A stretch of 64,000 nucleotides of DNA from Stenotrophomonas maltophilia (GCF_025642255.1 NZ_CP106759.1:2197501-2261500); one strand, 5' to 3'. Positions 12,001 to 18,921 are shown, numbered from the stretch's first letter. Made by a program: numbers and translations. Notes: generated by a model not told the origin, from the letters alone.

Positions 12001-12306
12001 CAGGGCGATGGCCTGCGCGGCGGTGCCGAGATTGTCGATCGACTGCTGCAGCTTCTGCCGCGCAGCATCCTGCTGCTGGGCCGGCAACTGGAACTGGATG
12101 GGCACGCCGTTGGGCATGCGCCCGCTCTGGGTGGCCGCGCCCTGCGCTGCGCCGCGTTCGGCGAACCAGGCCGGGCTGAACGCCTGCTGGGCCTGGCTGG
12201 CCGGGGCGACCACGCTTCCCAGTGCGACCGCGATGGCCCAGGCCATCGGATGATTGCGGCGCATCGGCGCGGCCGGATGAACAGCGGACGGGAGCGGGTG
12301 CGACAT
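1..12306 (-). CDS. Giant filamentous-haemagglutinin-like exoprotein (partial, C-terminus beyond left edge)
   Basis: A single reading frame without a stop runs from an ATG at 12306 to the first base of the window, at least 4102 codons. A GAGG ribosome site lies 6-7 bases before the ATG. The N-terminus has a signal-like segment ending ASQA-QQ near residue 40. A TPS/haemagglutination domain follows (about residues 130-260), with the typical motifs NRVNDPNARPSQILGQL and VFVANRNGVVFGN. The rest is low-complexity beta-helix-type sequence rich in G, D, V, L and A. Near the left edge it reads DAGEAGIRVSGNINLAA and ISVQILGFGNASSS, as in the C-terminal DUF3739 region of this family, so the end is probably close to the edge. 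Family members are secreted adhesin-like proteins. It lies 205 bp downstream of the PstS-like gene, at the distal end of the secretion locus. No TpsB partner is visible in the window. Confidence 0.9.
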   Translation of the reverse strand, partial: MSHPLPSAVHPAAPMRRNHPMAWAIAVALGSVVAPASQAQQAFSPAWFAERGAAQGAATQSGRMPNGVPIQFQLPAQQQDAARQKLQQSIDNLGTAAQAIALQQRLQDQARQSRREAGFIVADGLGRDGLKVDENPLTRGWINAREAIQSQGSDGRVQVSIEQTADKAILNWETFNIGGNTTLNFLQNPDWAVLNRVNDPNARPSQILGQLTAGGTVFVANRNGVVFGNNSQVNVRNLVAAAARISDGQFRDTGLYSADTNTAALSDAAGKVMVERGARIATHEPTSATRGGGYVLLAGHSVENAGQIEARKGQVQLAAGDSFVIRRGVGTAANTSSTTRGNEIAPRFIADSTAGSVRNTGLLRAREGDVTLAGRNVEQAGVAVASTTLAQRGTVHLLTSASDTGSTVTLADGSITAVLIEDDGKATALDTQRDSLIRESAEQDAIRAGARSATFDNLSQHNDRRDQSRVEIVSGGTIHFRPDSLTVATGGQVIADAAARSYVDDAARVDVSGAVGVQVSMESNNVQIKVQGNELRDALDNRDSGKLTSSEVWVDRRRLIHVPAGTGGYDGERWYAAGGLLEVGGYLDNQGHSIGEWAAQGGTVLLGGSEVITHGGSRINLAGGSLDVQSGVIRQSWVRGVDGQVYRLDDAPAEMLFDGVYNGHEVKQERWGVTETFRDPVVFAAQRVDNGYTVGRDAGRLIVSAPTAVLEGRVETATFQGAQQNRRPDAALDGYAQAQTAAARNAQLYLGRYDGQGRSGVFGSDVRVDDNAPKTAAWSLLAPVGEERRDTVWLDIAELSAQQWGRIDLASADRISIDGRLRLQAGGQLNLIGSEVELAGDIGIAGGQLLAGNLLEVQGRPTALLHDGRARTVIADGTYIDLAGEWSNAALGEPLDAGGAWTDGGRLSLGNSHDVRVGAGATVDVEAGAALDLRGKGRVGKGGSISLQANSSTVATDGSGRVQLGEGSRFSGRGQGSGTFSLGTGGRVRVGDADPADAAALQIDAGLFGSGFAQYDINGHQGLEVADGTQLAARMPGLRMTADARTATDRKEALESWLAPLYSADPLSGLVRQRSGASVSLRSDRNSVGGDLRVGKAALIEVDPGQAISLLGAGNIDVEGTLRAQGGRISIDDVRLPTTLYAGQRIERTWRFADGALLDVSADAVSLADAGGRLQGQVRAGGRIEIGGALDWESSASVDNRPPEAFVVLERGAQLRAAGASAPLDVDGKGRTRVDSDGGQIVLRSANALYLDGAMDASAGGSSARGGTLGVAFGGSVHARGASEEVLRARGITLSQRSPVDAVLPDRLEYGHAALSVEQIQAGGFDTLSVFGDVRAEGDVDLRMGQSLRIYGQGQSSLGMAVAAPQSSGISLSAPHLLLAQSHWQSLPGENLVVTDTVASAAEGDHVLSARADLIDIRDVTWLPGFNQVVLDSRSDVRLLNAVSNGGSISALMASGSMDVSAARLYPTSGATGYLVAGASAATVATPGYWSDPDAVLRIRGTGTAATTPPESALGALQLVAATVQQGGNVQAPMGALQLGGLVLGGTRASRVELLPGSITSTSGAGLALPYGGTVDGVSWRRGSSSLESLTPGGVASKGVTLTANDVDVHAGALLDVSGGGELTGAAFVSGRGGSVDVLRTALADANPRYAFSASGNPVYAIVPGRAGSFAPSSDDGFAAPAVGQQITVPAGVPGLPAGTYTLLPASFALQPGAFRVELGATGTSGVPQPIQTGTGTWRVSGQQGSALGGVASPLLTDILLTPAAVVRRHSGYNETSYNSFVQATADRRGEARGWQTIDALGLTLALGEGAGREGTAAIDFAGTARFSAANEKGRGGTLVATLASPAVGSLEVAAAGSPSQARDRGATFTDDALNALRPERMVIGGQFNESASLVAVSGAVRDVAIRSGASLQAPEILVAAASGGSGILVEAGATLDTLSFARDTASAPTVPYQVNGGLLAVSNQRLNLITGTTGVAAGPVAIDIGGCQTDCEGEARLVSDGSIGVATDGVLQMRDSARYGTRQLGVSMAALNLGSAEAIAQAAAAGALPNGMTMNQSVLQQLLRGNDATGAPALDTLSLVARDSVNVFGSVDLDARDSATGRGGLQTLVLGAQAIHGYGAASDRARILVDTLVWDGSLAATQAAGSDASVPPADPMVDRLGAGQLDIVTRNLQLARAPFSRPSSEVPANRQVLGFSALNLSASGQLLFSAQGTLDVYQQRGGYLADKGWQYSGGSIGIDTPLLTADPGAQLRVRTGGDFRLLGGRGTTGGDALGSELSIDAQRIALDSTIALASGRLSASAREGIALGSQAALDLAGRRVTLYDVDRYSWGGDVLLSSDAGDVSTDAASRIDLSARNNRGGRLTVNALAGRADLVGGIEGAASGRYDAGGTVVPYDGADLVVRAGTLQDFAGLNQRLNAGGVTGGRTFRIGEGDLLIGDEVKARRVDISLDAGSLRVAGRIDASGEQVGAIRLYARDGLQVEGTLDTHGTGLRVDSQGKIIDSPNRATIELGSAAGGIDIGAGAHLDLRAGTAVAVGGGRGQNDGVARGTLKIDAPRIGGDDAAITVASGLRVEGAADIQVNAVRRYEDAPLADTVDVNGNRAQRVTQQWLDQIVDPDNRAWMDGALANADLRQRTAALGTHRLRPGVQVLARRSEANPGGDLTVSGDIDLSGYRYGPEADRNDPARRGFGESASLVLRAEGNINVHGSINDGFAPPPANPDEAGWQLHESRNGTAGHTPFGGDLVVPVDGVKLQPGTEFQAGTRLNYDVPVECTTLPLGTVLPVAMVIAQDLRLPAGTVLGAAVTTESGQLLAAGTVLQAPLVLAAGARLGAGFRLRSDVQMAAQDWPAGAMLPVTLRLAREVELKVGAYIPSLTKVELPGDAPVNLRPADANGNQGRNWALAPMLAEGTTSWDMTLVAGADSDAADPRSRRWGSDGSVVLADTHQGSVGTVTTEIIWVGDRVLTEQASLDWMGDTSYAGRPISELADMFGFSEDEFCALSDGYCGPAPRQVAAQGSLDFWGDESYVGTPAKDFAELLGMTEDEFCGMAPGYCAGGGTQTEVTTYGKRAGTPAWSVLRTGKGDLELLAAGDVAMKSGFGVYTAGTPSSLGEGRDAAFDSPRAAAPWNTALLGENLVPGSYDAAIAGYQAWYPDHGGNLRVEAGRDIVGDVWTARAESGTSERDWALYSSAAVGNWLWRQGTGSTTGVAPVPTSWWVNFGTYTNVSAIAGSTPRMVGFTGFGTLGGGNLMLEAGRHAGVRDAMGDALGSLTAPHSSAIIAAVGSTGRVSDGQLHLTGGGDLQLRIGGALNPNLQATISSLNPSRAAQNLDLNGTFINLRGSLLLDAGRIGAMGVTLDSYGTLGQLRAADLFAADAARPMGGPVLVLGDAVAQLQARGDVVLGGVADAGRVPLANYSTVVQDNGSRAAGSTWFSLWTANTAVDLFSAGGDLAPGLAGPENVTGSNLWPEQVALAPGSREELLNYWLYPSRFSAVAAQGDIKLDRISAVTGTQDVILLAPSATGRLDVLAGGSIFARSGATQITRSGADARLPGPFDPAFVAEQRDASGNVTRPRHNLSVDGNIASPEASLPLFAFGPGTPLSTVSSALAPSRFYAVQGDIIGLATGAQRTLDGTAWQRTQLNWFEAAGAVQLRAGRDILGVSMTALNSAPTDITVAAAGRDIVHLDATIAGPGNVEISAGRQLRQEEAGSIVSLGGIVQGDTRPGASIALTAGNQQIDFAALRARYLDPANLADPAQSLASQPGRAVKVYDQELKQWLQQRFGMAADGEAALAAFDALPQEQQRIFLRQIYYAELREGGREYTDAEGPRFGSYLRGREAIATLMPDRNAAGATIDRTGDIVMYGGSGVRTEAGGNIELMAPGGQIVVGVQGVVPPASAGLVTQGQGDIRLFSQDSVLLGLSRVMTTFGGDILAWSEQGDINAGRGSRTTLLYTPPRRVYDTWGNVILSPQAPASGAGIATLNPIAEVAPGDVDLIAPLGTIDAGEAGIRVSGNINLAALQVLNAANIQVQGDSKGLPVQASVNVNALASASAAASSASQAAQDVIRKSQEDARRNQPSVISVQILGFGNASSSINPPARGTT

Positions 12307-12457
12307 CGTAACCTCATCAACCTGGTGGACCGCACTGGCGGCGGTGATCGCAGACACGCGCAACGCATGCCCTGCCACTGATAGACGGTTCGCATGACAT
12401 GAAGCCGACAGCGTGCAGGGGGCGATGGCGCTGCACGCCGCACGGCGGAAATGGCGA

Positions 12458-12478
12458 CGCCGGCCACAGGGGCCGGCG
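12458..12478 (-). terminator. Hairpin after the PstS-like gene
   Basis: A perfect 8-bp GC stem (CGCCGGCC / GGCCGGCG) with a 5-base loop lies 34 bases past the PstS-like stop codon. Only a weak T-rich stretch follows on the minus strand, so it may attenuate rather than end transcription into the giant gene. Confidence 0.45.
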
Positions 12479-12511
12479 CCGGGTCAAACAGGGTTCGCGC
12501 GGTGCTGCGGA

Positions 12512-13687
12512 TTACAGCGGACGGCCGATGCCCGCACAGGTGCTGGGATTGTTCAGGCCGGCTGCGCTGCTGGCCAGCACGAAGCGGTTGCGGATCGCAT
12601 CGCGCCAGGCCTTGGTCAGCGGGATGAAACCATGGCCGGTGATCGACGCCTCGTAGGCCGCCGGGTAGGTCGCCGGATAATGACGGGCCAGGAAGCCGCG
12701 CAGGCTGGTGGCAACCGCCGAATCCTTGTAGCACTGGCCGATCACCAGGTTGGTGTAGCCGGCAATCGGATAGCCGGCCGACGGGTTGCCGAACACCGGC
12801 ACCCAGTTGGCGGGATTCTCGGCGGCGGTGCCGGTCGGCGGAGCGACGGTATCCAGGGTGGCCTGCACGCTCACCTGGTCCGGCGAGAAGCCCTTGACCT
12901 TGGCAACCTTGGTCGCATCGGTCAGGCTCGGGATCACGTCCGGGCCGACGTAGCCGATGCGGCCATCCGCCGCATAGACAGCGTTGTACAGCGAGGTGCC
13001 GCCCGTGGCCGGCGCGGCAACCAGGAACGCCGGCAGGTTGTTGTTGGCATCGCGCTTGTACAGGTCGGCGAAGGTCGACTTCACGGCGAACATGCCGCCG
13101 ACCAGGTTCGAGGTCGCAGCCGGCTCAGCGGCGCAGGCCGCAGCCAGGAAGCGGGTGAACATTTCGCTGGTGCCGCTGCTTTCGGTGCGGTAGACCACAC
13201 GGATCGGACCGCTGCGGTTGGCGTCGATGGTCGACCAGTCGCTGATCGCGCCGGAGAACACGCCGCAGATCTGCGCCACGCTCAGGTTGACGGCCGAACC
13301 CGGCTTGTTGAACGGGATGGTCACCGAGGTGGCCACCGACGGCACCTGGATCAGGGCGCCGTAGCGGTTGGCATTGGTCGACTGGTTGTAGTTGGTGGTG
13401 TAGGTGCTCAGTTCAGTCGCGCTCAGCACCGAGTCGCTGCCAGCGAAATGCACGGTGCCGGTGGTCGAGAACAGCGCCGAATTGTTCTCCAGGAACGCCT
13501 TCTTGCCGGTGCCCGAACCGGTCACGGCGTAGCTGAAGTTGGCCGGCAGGATGCTGTCAGCCTGGCCCTTGTAGAGGTCGGCCGGCAGCGATGCACCACC
13601 GCCGGTAACGGTCTGCGCCGACGCGGCGCCGGCAGTGGCGAGCAGCGCGGTGGCAACCAGCGCGGCCAGAGTCTTGTACTTGTACAT
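12512..13687 (-). CDS. PstS/DING-family phosphate-binding exoprotein (LapA-like)
   Basis: This 391-residue protein has a clear Sec signal peptide ending AGAASA-Q near residue 24. PstS/DING phosphate-pocket motifs follow: TGGGASLPADLYKG, GSGTGKKAF, HFAGSDSVLS and RTESSGTSEMF. There are no pstC, pstA or pstB genes nearby, so it is unlikely to be part of an ABC importer. Proteins of this type, such as the low-molecular-weight phosphatase LapA secreted by the Hxc system of P. aeruginosa, are type II secretion substrates. Its place directly after gspF suggests that it is the dedicated substrate; this is inference. An AGGAGA ribosome site sits 6 bases before the ATG. Phosphate binding is likely; catalytic activity cannot be read from the sequence. 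Confidence 0.85.
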   Translation of the reverse strand: MYKYKTLAALVATALLATAGAASAQTVTGGGASLPADLYKGQADSILPANFSYAVTGSGTGKKAFLENNSALFSTTGTVHFAGSDSVLSATELSTYTTNYNQSTNANRYGALIQVPSVATSVTIPFNKPGSAVNLSVAQICGVFSGAISDWSTIDANRSGPIRVVYRTESSGTSEMFTRFLAAACAAEPAATSNLVGGMFAVKSTFADLYKRDANNNLPAFLVAAPATGGTSLYNAVYAADGRIGYVGPDVIPSLTDATKVAKVKGFSPDQVSVQATLDTVAPPTGTAAENPANWVPVFGNPSAGYPIAGYTNLVIGQCYKDSAVATSLRGFLARHYPATYPAAYEASITGHGFIPLTKAWRDAIRNRFVLASSAAGLNNPSTCAGIGRPL

Positions 13688-13752
13688 GATCTTCTCCTGA
13701 AGGGTTTGCTGCGAAGGGAAACGCCAAGGGAGGAACGGTCACTACACGCCTG

Positions 13753-13791
13753 CTGTCGCTGAGGGCCTCCCAGCCCGCTCCGCGACGACAG
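13753..13791 (-). promoter_or_regulatory. Inverted repeat in the leader of the PstS-like gene
   Basis: CTGTCG and CGACAG arms enclose a second GGGC/GCCC stem, about 65-105 bases upstream of the start codon. A single Pho-box-like half site (CTGTCAT on the minus strand, 13812-13818) lies further upstream without a good second half. A leader structure or regulator site is possible; no function is shown. Confidence 0.25.
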
Positions 13792-13899
13792 GCTCATGCT
13801 CGTCCGTGCCGATGACAGGCCGCTTAAGAAACCTGTGGAAGATCGAAAAAAGGTATGGAGGATTGTGTGGAGAAGCGTGGCCTGTGCGCCGCACGCCCG

Positions 13900-15099
13900 T
13901 CACTGCACGAGCTGGTTCATTTCCATGATCGGCATCAGCACCGCCAGCACGATGGTCAGCACCACCCCGCCCATCACCAGGATCATGGTCGGCTCGAGCA
14001 GTGCGGTCAGTGCCATCGCGCGCCGCTCGATCTCGCGCGAGAGGGTCTGCGCGGCGCGATCCAGCAGGGGCGCAAGTGTGCCGGTCTTTTCACCACTGGT
14101 GACCAGATGCACCAGGATCGGCGGATAGACCTTCTGCACTTTCAACGCAGCGCCCAGTGCCGCGCCCTCACGCACGCGCACGGCAACATCCTCGGCGCAG
14201 CGCACCAGCAGCGCGTTTCCCAGCGTCTGCCGCGCTGCCTCCAGCGCGCGCAGCAATGGCACGCCGGCATCGAGCAGGATGGCCAGCGTCGAGGCGAAGC
14301 GCGCACTGTTCACGCCAAGCACGAAGCGGCCCATCACCGGTACGCGCAGCAGCATCGCATCCCAGCGCAGGCGCAGATCGGTGCGGCGCAACGCCAGCCG
14401 CCATGCTGCAACCAGCAGGCCGATGCCCAGCGCTGTCCATGCACCCCAACTGCGCACGAACGCGCTGGCGGCCAGCATCACCTGGGTCAGCATCGGCAGT
14501 GTCTGTCGTGCCTGCACGAACGCTGTCACCACCTGCGGCACCACATAGCTGAGCAGGAAGATCACGATCGCCACCGATACCAGACTGATCGCCGCTGGAT
14601 AGATGAACGCCGTGAGCACCTTGGCCTGCAGCGCATTGCGCTCCTCGATGTAATCGGCCAGGCGTTCCATCACCCGCGCCAGGTCGCCCGAGTCCTCGCC
14701 GGCGCCGACCAGGGCGCGATAGATCGGCGGGAAGTCGCGCGGCCGGGCCGCCAGGGCCACGGTCAAGCGCTGACCCGCACGCACATCGGCGCGCACCGAG
14801 GTCAGCGCCTGAGCCACATGCGGTCGCTCTGCCTGCTCGATGACGGCACTCAATGCGCCCTCCAGCGGCAGACTGGCGGCGAGCAGGCTGGCCAGCTGGC
14901 GGGTGGCCCAGGCCAGTTCGCTCGCTGAAAGCCGGCGTGTTCCCCAGCCCCCGCCTGCGCCGCGCGCGGGGCTGACCTGCACGGGCGTCAGCCCACGCCC
15001 ACGCAGCAGCTGGCGCGCGCCACGCGGGCTGTCGGCATCCAGCTGGCCCTTTTCGATGCGTCCCTGCGCGTTGGCGGCCTGGTAGTCGAACAGCGCCAT
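13900..15099 (-). CDS. gspF: Type II secretion inner-membrane protein GspF
   Basis: This 399-residue polytopic protein is the platform that couples the cytoplasmic ATPase to pseudopilus assembly. It has two T2SSF repeats, about residues 65-190 (AGEDSGDLARVMERLADY) and 265-390 (SGEKTGTLAPLLDRAA). Membrane segments lie near 165-190, 215-235 and at the C-terminus (MILVMGGVVLTIVLAVLMPI). It starts 7 bases after the gspE stop codon, so the two are co-transcribed. Its length and motif order are normal for the family. Confidence 0.95.
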   Translation of the reverse strand: MALFDYQAANAQGRIEKGQLDADSPRGARQLLRGRGLTPVQVSPARGAGGGWGTRRLSASELAWATRQLASLLAASLPLEGALSAVIEQAERPHVAQALTSVRADVRAGQRLTVALAARPRDFPPIYRALVGAGEDSGDLARVMERLADYIEERNALQAKVLTAFIYPAAISLVSVAIVIFLLSYVVPQVVTAFVQARQTLPMLTQVMLAASAFVRSWGAWTALGIGLLVAAWRLALRRTDLRLRWDAMLLRVPVMGRFVLGVNSARFASTLAILLDAGVPLLRALEAARQTLGNALLVRCAEDVAVRVREGAALGAALKVQKVYPPILVHLVTSGEKTGTLAPLLDRAAQTLSREIERRAMALTALLEPTMILVMGGVVLTIVLAVLMPIMEMNQLVQ

Positions 15100-15106
15100 C
15101 GTCGCG

Positions 15107-16549
15107 TCAACCGTCGCCGCTGACGCGCAGGATTTCCTCCAGCGTGGTCAGCCCGCTGTCGACCCAACGCTGGCCGTCCTCGCGCAGGCTGCGCATGCCG
15201 GCGGCCCGTGCCGCCTGGCGCAGCGCGGGCTCGCCCTGCCCTTCATGGATCAGCGCGCGCACCCGATCATCAACCACGAACAGCTCATGGATGCCGGTTC
15301 GCCCACGGTAGCCGCTGTGTGCGCAGGCTGCGCAGCCCACTGCCCGCCACACCGTGCGACCGTCGGCGTCGACCTCCGCGCGCCGGCACTGCATGCACAG
15401 GCGCCTTACCAGCCGCTGTGCCAGCACACCGCGCAGCGAAGACGCCAGCAGGAACGGCTCCACCCCCATGTCTGCCAGCCGGGTCACTGCCGAGATCGCA
15501 TCGTTGGTATGCAGCGAGGCCAGCACGCCATGACCCGTCAGTGACGACTGCACGGCGATCTGCGCGGTTTCCAGGTCGCGGATCTCGCCGATCATGATGG
15601 TGTCCGGGTCCTGGCGCAGGATCGCGCGCAGCGCGGTGCCGAAGGTCATCCCGATACGCGCATTGACCTGGATCTGGCCGATGCCCGCGAAGTCGTACTC
15701 CACGGGATCCTCCACGGTGAGGATGTTGCTGGTGCTGCTGTCGAGCTGGCCGAGCGCTGCGTACAGCGAGGTGGTCTTGCCACTGCCGGTCGGGCCGGTG
15801 ACCAGCACGATGCCGTGTGGCTGGCGGATCAGGCCGGTGAACGTGGCCAGGGTGTCGTCGGCCATGCCAAGGCGCTGCAGCTGCAGCCGGCCGGCATCCT
15901 TCTCCAGCAGGCGCAGCACCGCGCGCTCGCCGTGCCCGGTCGGCACGGTGGACACGCGGATGTCCAGCGGCCGGCCGCCTACGCGGAGGGCGATGCGCCC
16001 GTCCTGTGGCAGGCGCTTCTCGGCGATATCCAGGTGCGCCATGATCTTGATGCGCGACACCAGGGCGGCATGCAGGGCGCGCCGCGGCTGCACCATGTCG
16101 CGCAGCGTGCCATCGACACGGTAGCGGACCACCGAATGGGTCTCGAACGGCTCGATGTGCAGGTCGCTGGCGCCATCGCGCGCGGCCTGTGCCAACAGCG
16201 CATTGATCATGCGGATCACCGGCGCGTCATCCTGTGCGTCCAGCAGATCGGTGATCTCCGGCATGTCCTGCATCAGCCGGTCAAGGTCGACTTCGCTCTC
16301 CGCCGCGCCGACGACCGCCGCGGCGTCGCCGCCGTCACGATACTGTTCGCCCAGCCGCTGCTGCCAGGCCGCACTGTCCAGTTGCTGGAACGGCAGGGGT
16401 CCATGCAGGCGGCGAAGCTCGGCGACAGCCCAGGCCGGGGTCTCGGTGGTGCCCAGCAGGACCGGCCCATCACCCGTGTCGGCCAGCATCACCCCGTGGC
16501 TGCGCACCCAGGCATACGGCAGTGATCGCAGATCGTTGGCCACGGTCAC
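15107..16549 (-). CDS. gspE: Type II secretion ATPase GspE
   Basis: This 480-residue protein is the hexameric ATPase that powers pseudopilus growth at the cytoplasmic face. Visible are the N-terminal T2SSE domain, SDLHIEPFE, the Walker A motif GPTGSGKTTSLYAAL, the Asp box TVEDPVEY, the Walker B segment DPDTIMIGEIRDLETA, and the His-box HTNDAISAVTRL. A zinc-type tetracysteine element follows (CMQC and CAAC about 20 residues apart). It starts with GTG at 16549, overlapping the gspD stop codon as GTGA, which indicates translational coupling. Confidence 0.95.
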   Translation of the reverse strand: MTVANDLRSLPYAWVRSHGVMLADTGDGPVLLGTTETPAWAVAELRRLHGPLPFQQLDSAAWQQRLGEQYRDGGDAAAVVGAAESEVDLDRLMQDMPEITDLLDAQDDAPVIRMINALLAQAARDGASDLHIEPFETHSVVRYRVDGTLRDMVQPRRALHAALVSRIKIMAHLDIAEKRLPQDGRIALRVGGRPLDIRVSTVPTGHGERAVLRLLEKDAGRLQLQRLGMADDTLATFTGLIRQPHGIVLVTGPTGSGKTTSLYAALGQLDSSTSNILTVEDPVEYDFAGIGQIQVNARIGMTFGTALRAILRQDPDTIMIGEIRDLETAQIAVQSSLTGHGVLASLHTNDAISAVTRLADMGVEPFLLASSLRGVLAQRLVRRLCMQCRRAEVDADGRTVWRAVGCAACAHSGYRGRTGIHELFVVDDRVRALIHEGQGEPALRQAARAAGMRSLREDGQRWVDSGLTTLEEILRVSGDG

Positions 16550-18921
16550 GGCCCGATCACCAGTTCCGGGGTGTATCCCAACCCCCGCAGCTGCTGCAGG
16601 GCCGGGTCCAGCTGTGCCGGATCGCGTGGCAGTCGCACCCGCAGGCGCTGACCCGCTGCGCCGGGTGTGGCTTCTGCGTACGCCTGCAGCCCCAATGCCC
16701 GCACCTGCGCCACCGCCTGCGCGGCGCGTGCGGGGTCCAGGCCCTGCGCGAACTGCACATGTTGCGCAGTGCCCTCGCCGGTCGGGTACAGGGCGGCCAG
16801 ACTGGTGTTCTGCAATGGTCGCCCCTGGCCGTCGCGCGCGTTGCCCTGGCCGAGCGTACCAAGGTCCTGTGGCGGCAGCTGCGGCGCCGACAGCGCCGGC
16901 AATGCCCAGCTCTGCACCGGCTGTGCACCGGCCTGGGCGTTGCGCATGTAGTCGTAGCGATCGCGGGTCAGGCGCTGGCCGGCCGCCGGGTCACGCACCA
17001 CGTGCGGTCGCAGGAACACCATCAGGTTGGTCTTGGCGCGCCTGCGCGTGTCGCTGCGGAACAGCGCGCCCAGTACCGGAATCCGGCCCAGGCCTGGCAC
17101 CGCGTCGCGACCGTGGCTGACGCTGTCCTCGAGCAGGCCGCCCAGCACCATGATCTGGCCGTCGTCGAGCAGCACGCTGGTGTCCAGTGCCCGCTTGTTG
17201 GTGATGATGCCCTCGCTGCTGGAGCTCTGCCCGTCGATGCTGCTCACTTCCTGATAGATGTCCAGCTTCACCGTCCCGCCTTCGGAGATCTGCGGGCGCA
17301 CCCGCAGCTTCAGGCCGATGTCCTCGCGCTCGATGGTCTGGAACGGATTGTTGCTGCCACCTCCGCCGTCGGTGACATAGCGGCCGCTGACGAATGGGAC
17401 GGTCTGGCCGACCATGATGCTGGCGGCCTCGTTATCGAGCGTCATCAGGTTCGGCGTGGACAGGATGTTGGCACCGCCCTTGCTCTGCAGCGCGTTGGCC
17501 AGTGCCTTCATGTTGAGGATCTGGCCCACGCCCGGCAGCGTGATGGTGCCATCGATCACGCCCACGTTGAGGCCATCGCGCGGCAGCACGTCCAGCGTGG
17601 TGCGCGCGGTGCCATTGAGGCCGCTGCCGCCGGTCGCACCACCGAAGTGGGTGCCTGCGAACGTGCGGCCATTGCCCAGCATCCACTGCACCCCCAGTTC
17701 AGCGGCATCGGTCTGGTTGACTTCCACGATCAGGCTTTCCACCAGCACCTGCGCGCGCCGCTGGTCGAGCTGGTCGATCACCCGACGCAGGTTGCGGTAC
17801 ACCGGCTCCGGCGCCGAGATCAGCAGCGTGTTGGTAGCGACATCGGCCTGTACGGAGATGCCGTTCTGGCTAAAGCCACTGCTGCCGGCATCAGCGGGGT
17901 CGCGCCGGTCCGGATCGAGCCGCTGCGACGGCAGCGCATTGCCCGTGGCCCCGGCCTGCTGCGGCTGCGGCTGCGTCGGCGCGCTGCGAGCGGACCCGCC
18001 AGGCAGCGGCGTGATGCCCTCGCTGCTGCCCATCGCCTGCGCGTCGCTCTGCCCGGCCACCACGCCACGCAGCACGCCCGCCAGCTGCGTGGCCTGTGCA
18101 TTGCGCAGATAGACCACATGCAGGTTGCCGGACTCGTCCTGTGCCCGGTCCAGCTTCTCCACCAACTGGCGTGCCAACCGCGTGCGCCCCGGGCTGCTGG
18201 AGCGCAGCAGCACGCTGTTGCTGCGCGGATCGGCCATCACCACCACCTTCTGGCCCGGCTCGGCGCCCTGCGCATCCAGCAACGGTGCGACCATCGCGGC
18301 CACATCCACGGCGATCCCCTGCTGCAGCTTGACCACGTCGGTGTCCATGCCAGCCGGGGTGTCCACGCTGGCGATCACCCGCGCGATGCGTTCCAGATTG
18401 TCGGCATAGTCGGTGATGACCAGCGTATTGTTGCCCGCGTTGGCCGTGATCGGGTTGTCCGGACTGATCATCGGCCGCAGCACCGCGACCAGTGCGGCCG
18501 CATTCTCGTAACGCAGCGCGAAGGTCCGTGTGGCAACCTCTCCACCTGCCGCTCCGCCGCCTACCCGGCCGCCCAGCAGCTTGGCATCGGCCTGTGGCAC
18601 GACCCGGCTGATGCCACCGTTCTCGACCACGGCGAAGCCACGCATGCGCAGTGCGCCGAGCAGAAGCTGATAGGCCTGCGCGCGACTGACAGGACCATCC
18701 GATACCACCGTCATCTTGCCGGTCACGCGTGGATCGATCAGGAACTGGCGGCCGGTGAAACGCGCTGCCATCCGCAGCACGCCACCGATATCGGTATCCA
18801 CCAGATTCAACTGCACCGGCTCGTCGCTGGCATCCTGCGCCCATGCCGGCGCGGGCAGGTGGAGCATCCCCACGACCAGAGCCAGCACCGCGCCACAGGC
18901 AAGACCGTGCATCGACCTCAT
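16546..18921 (-). CDS. gspD: Type II secretion outer-membrane secretin GspD with SPOR-like C-terminus
   Basis: This 791-residue secretin forms the outer-membrane channel. In order it has a signal peptide (PAPAWA-QD, near residue 28), N0-N3 repeats (about 35-370), the secretin core with VPFVSGRYVT and VLLDDGQIMVLGGLL, and the closing motif AKTNLMVFLRPHVV. The last 70 residues or so (from about 718: HVQFAQGLDPARAAQAVAQV, then LRVRLPRDPAQ and LRGLGYTPELVI) resemble a SPOR peptidoglycan-binding domain, which is not usual in GspD. There is no lipobox. The ATG overlaps the gspM stop codon as ATGA. Confidence 0.93.
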   Translation of the reverse strand: MRSMHGLACGAVLALVVGMLHLPAPAWAQDASDEPVQLNLVDTDIGGVLRMAARFTGRQFLIDPRVTGKMTVVSDGPVSRAQAYQLLLGALRMRGFAVVENGGISRVVPQADAKLLGGRVGGGAAGGEVATRTFALRYENAAALVAVLRPMISPDNPITANAGNNTLVITDYADNLERIARVIASVDTPAGMDTDVVKLQQGIAVDVAAMVAPLLDAQGAEPGQKVVVMADPRSNSVLLRSSSPGRTRLARQLVEKLDRAQDESGNLHVVYLRNAQATQLAGVLRGVVAGQSDAQAMGSSEGITPLPGGSARSAPTQPQPQQAGATGNALPSQRLDPDRRDPADAGSSGFSQNGISVQADVATNTLLISAPEPVYRNLRRVIDQLDQRRAQVLVESLIVEVNQTDAAELGVQWMLGNGRTFAGTHFGGATGGSGLNGTARTTLDVLPRDGLNVGVIDGTITLPGVGQILNMKALANALQSKGGANILSTPNLMTLDNEAASIMVGQTVPFVSGRYVTDGGGGSNNPFQTIEREDIGLKLRVRPQISEGGTVKLDIYQEVSSIDGQSSSSEGIITNKRALDTSVLLDDGQIMVLGGLLEDSVSHGRDAVPGLGRIPVLGALFRSDTRRRAKTNLMVFLRPHVVRDPAAGQRLTRDRYDYMRNAQAGAQPVQSWALPALSAPQLPPQDLGTLGQGNARDGQGRPLQNTSLAALYPTGEGTAQHVQFAQGLDPARAAQAVAQVRALGLQAYAEATPGAAGQRLRVRLPRDPAQLDPALQQLRGLGYTPELVIGP

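Noticed and set aside
13785-13829. A Pho box upstream of the PstS-like gene
   Set aside because: Only isolated CTGTCAT and CTGTCGT half sites exist, 27 bases apart, which does not fit the 11-base repeat spacing of a Pho box.
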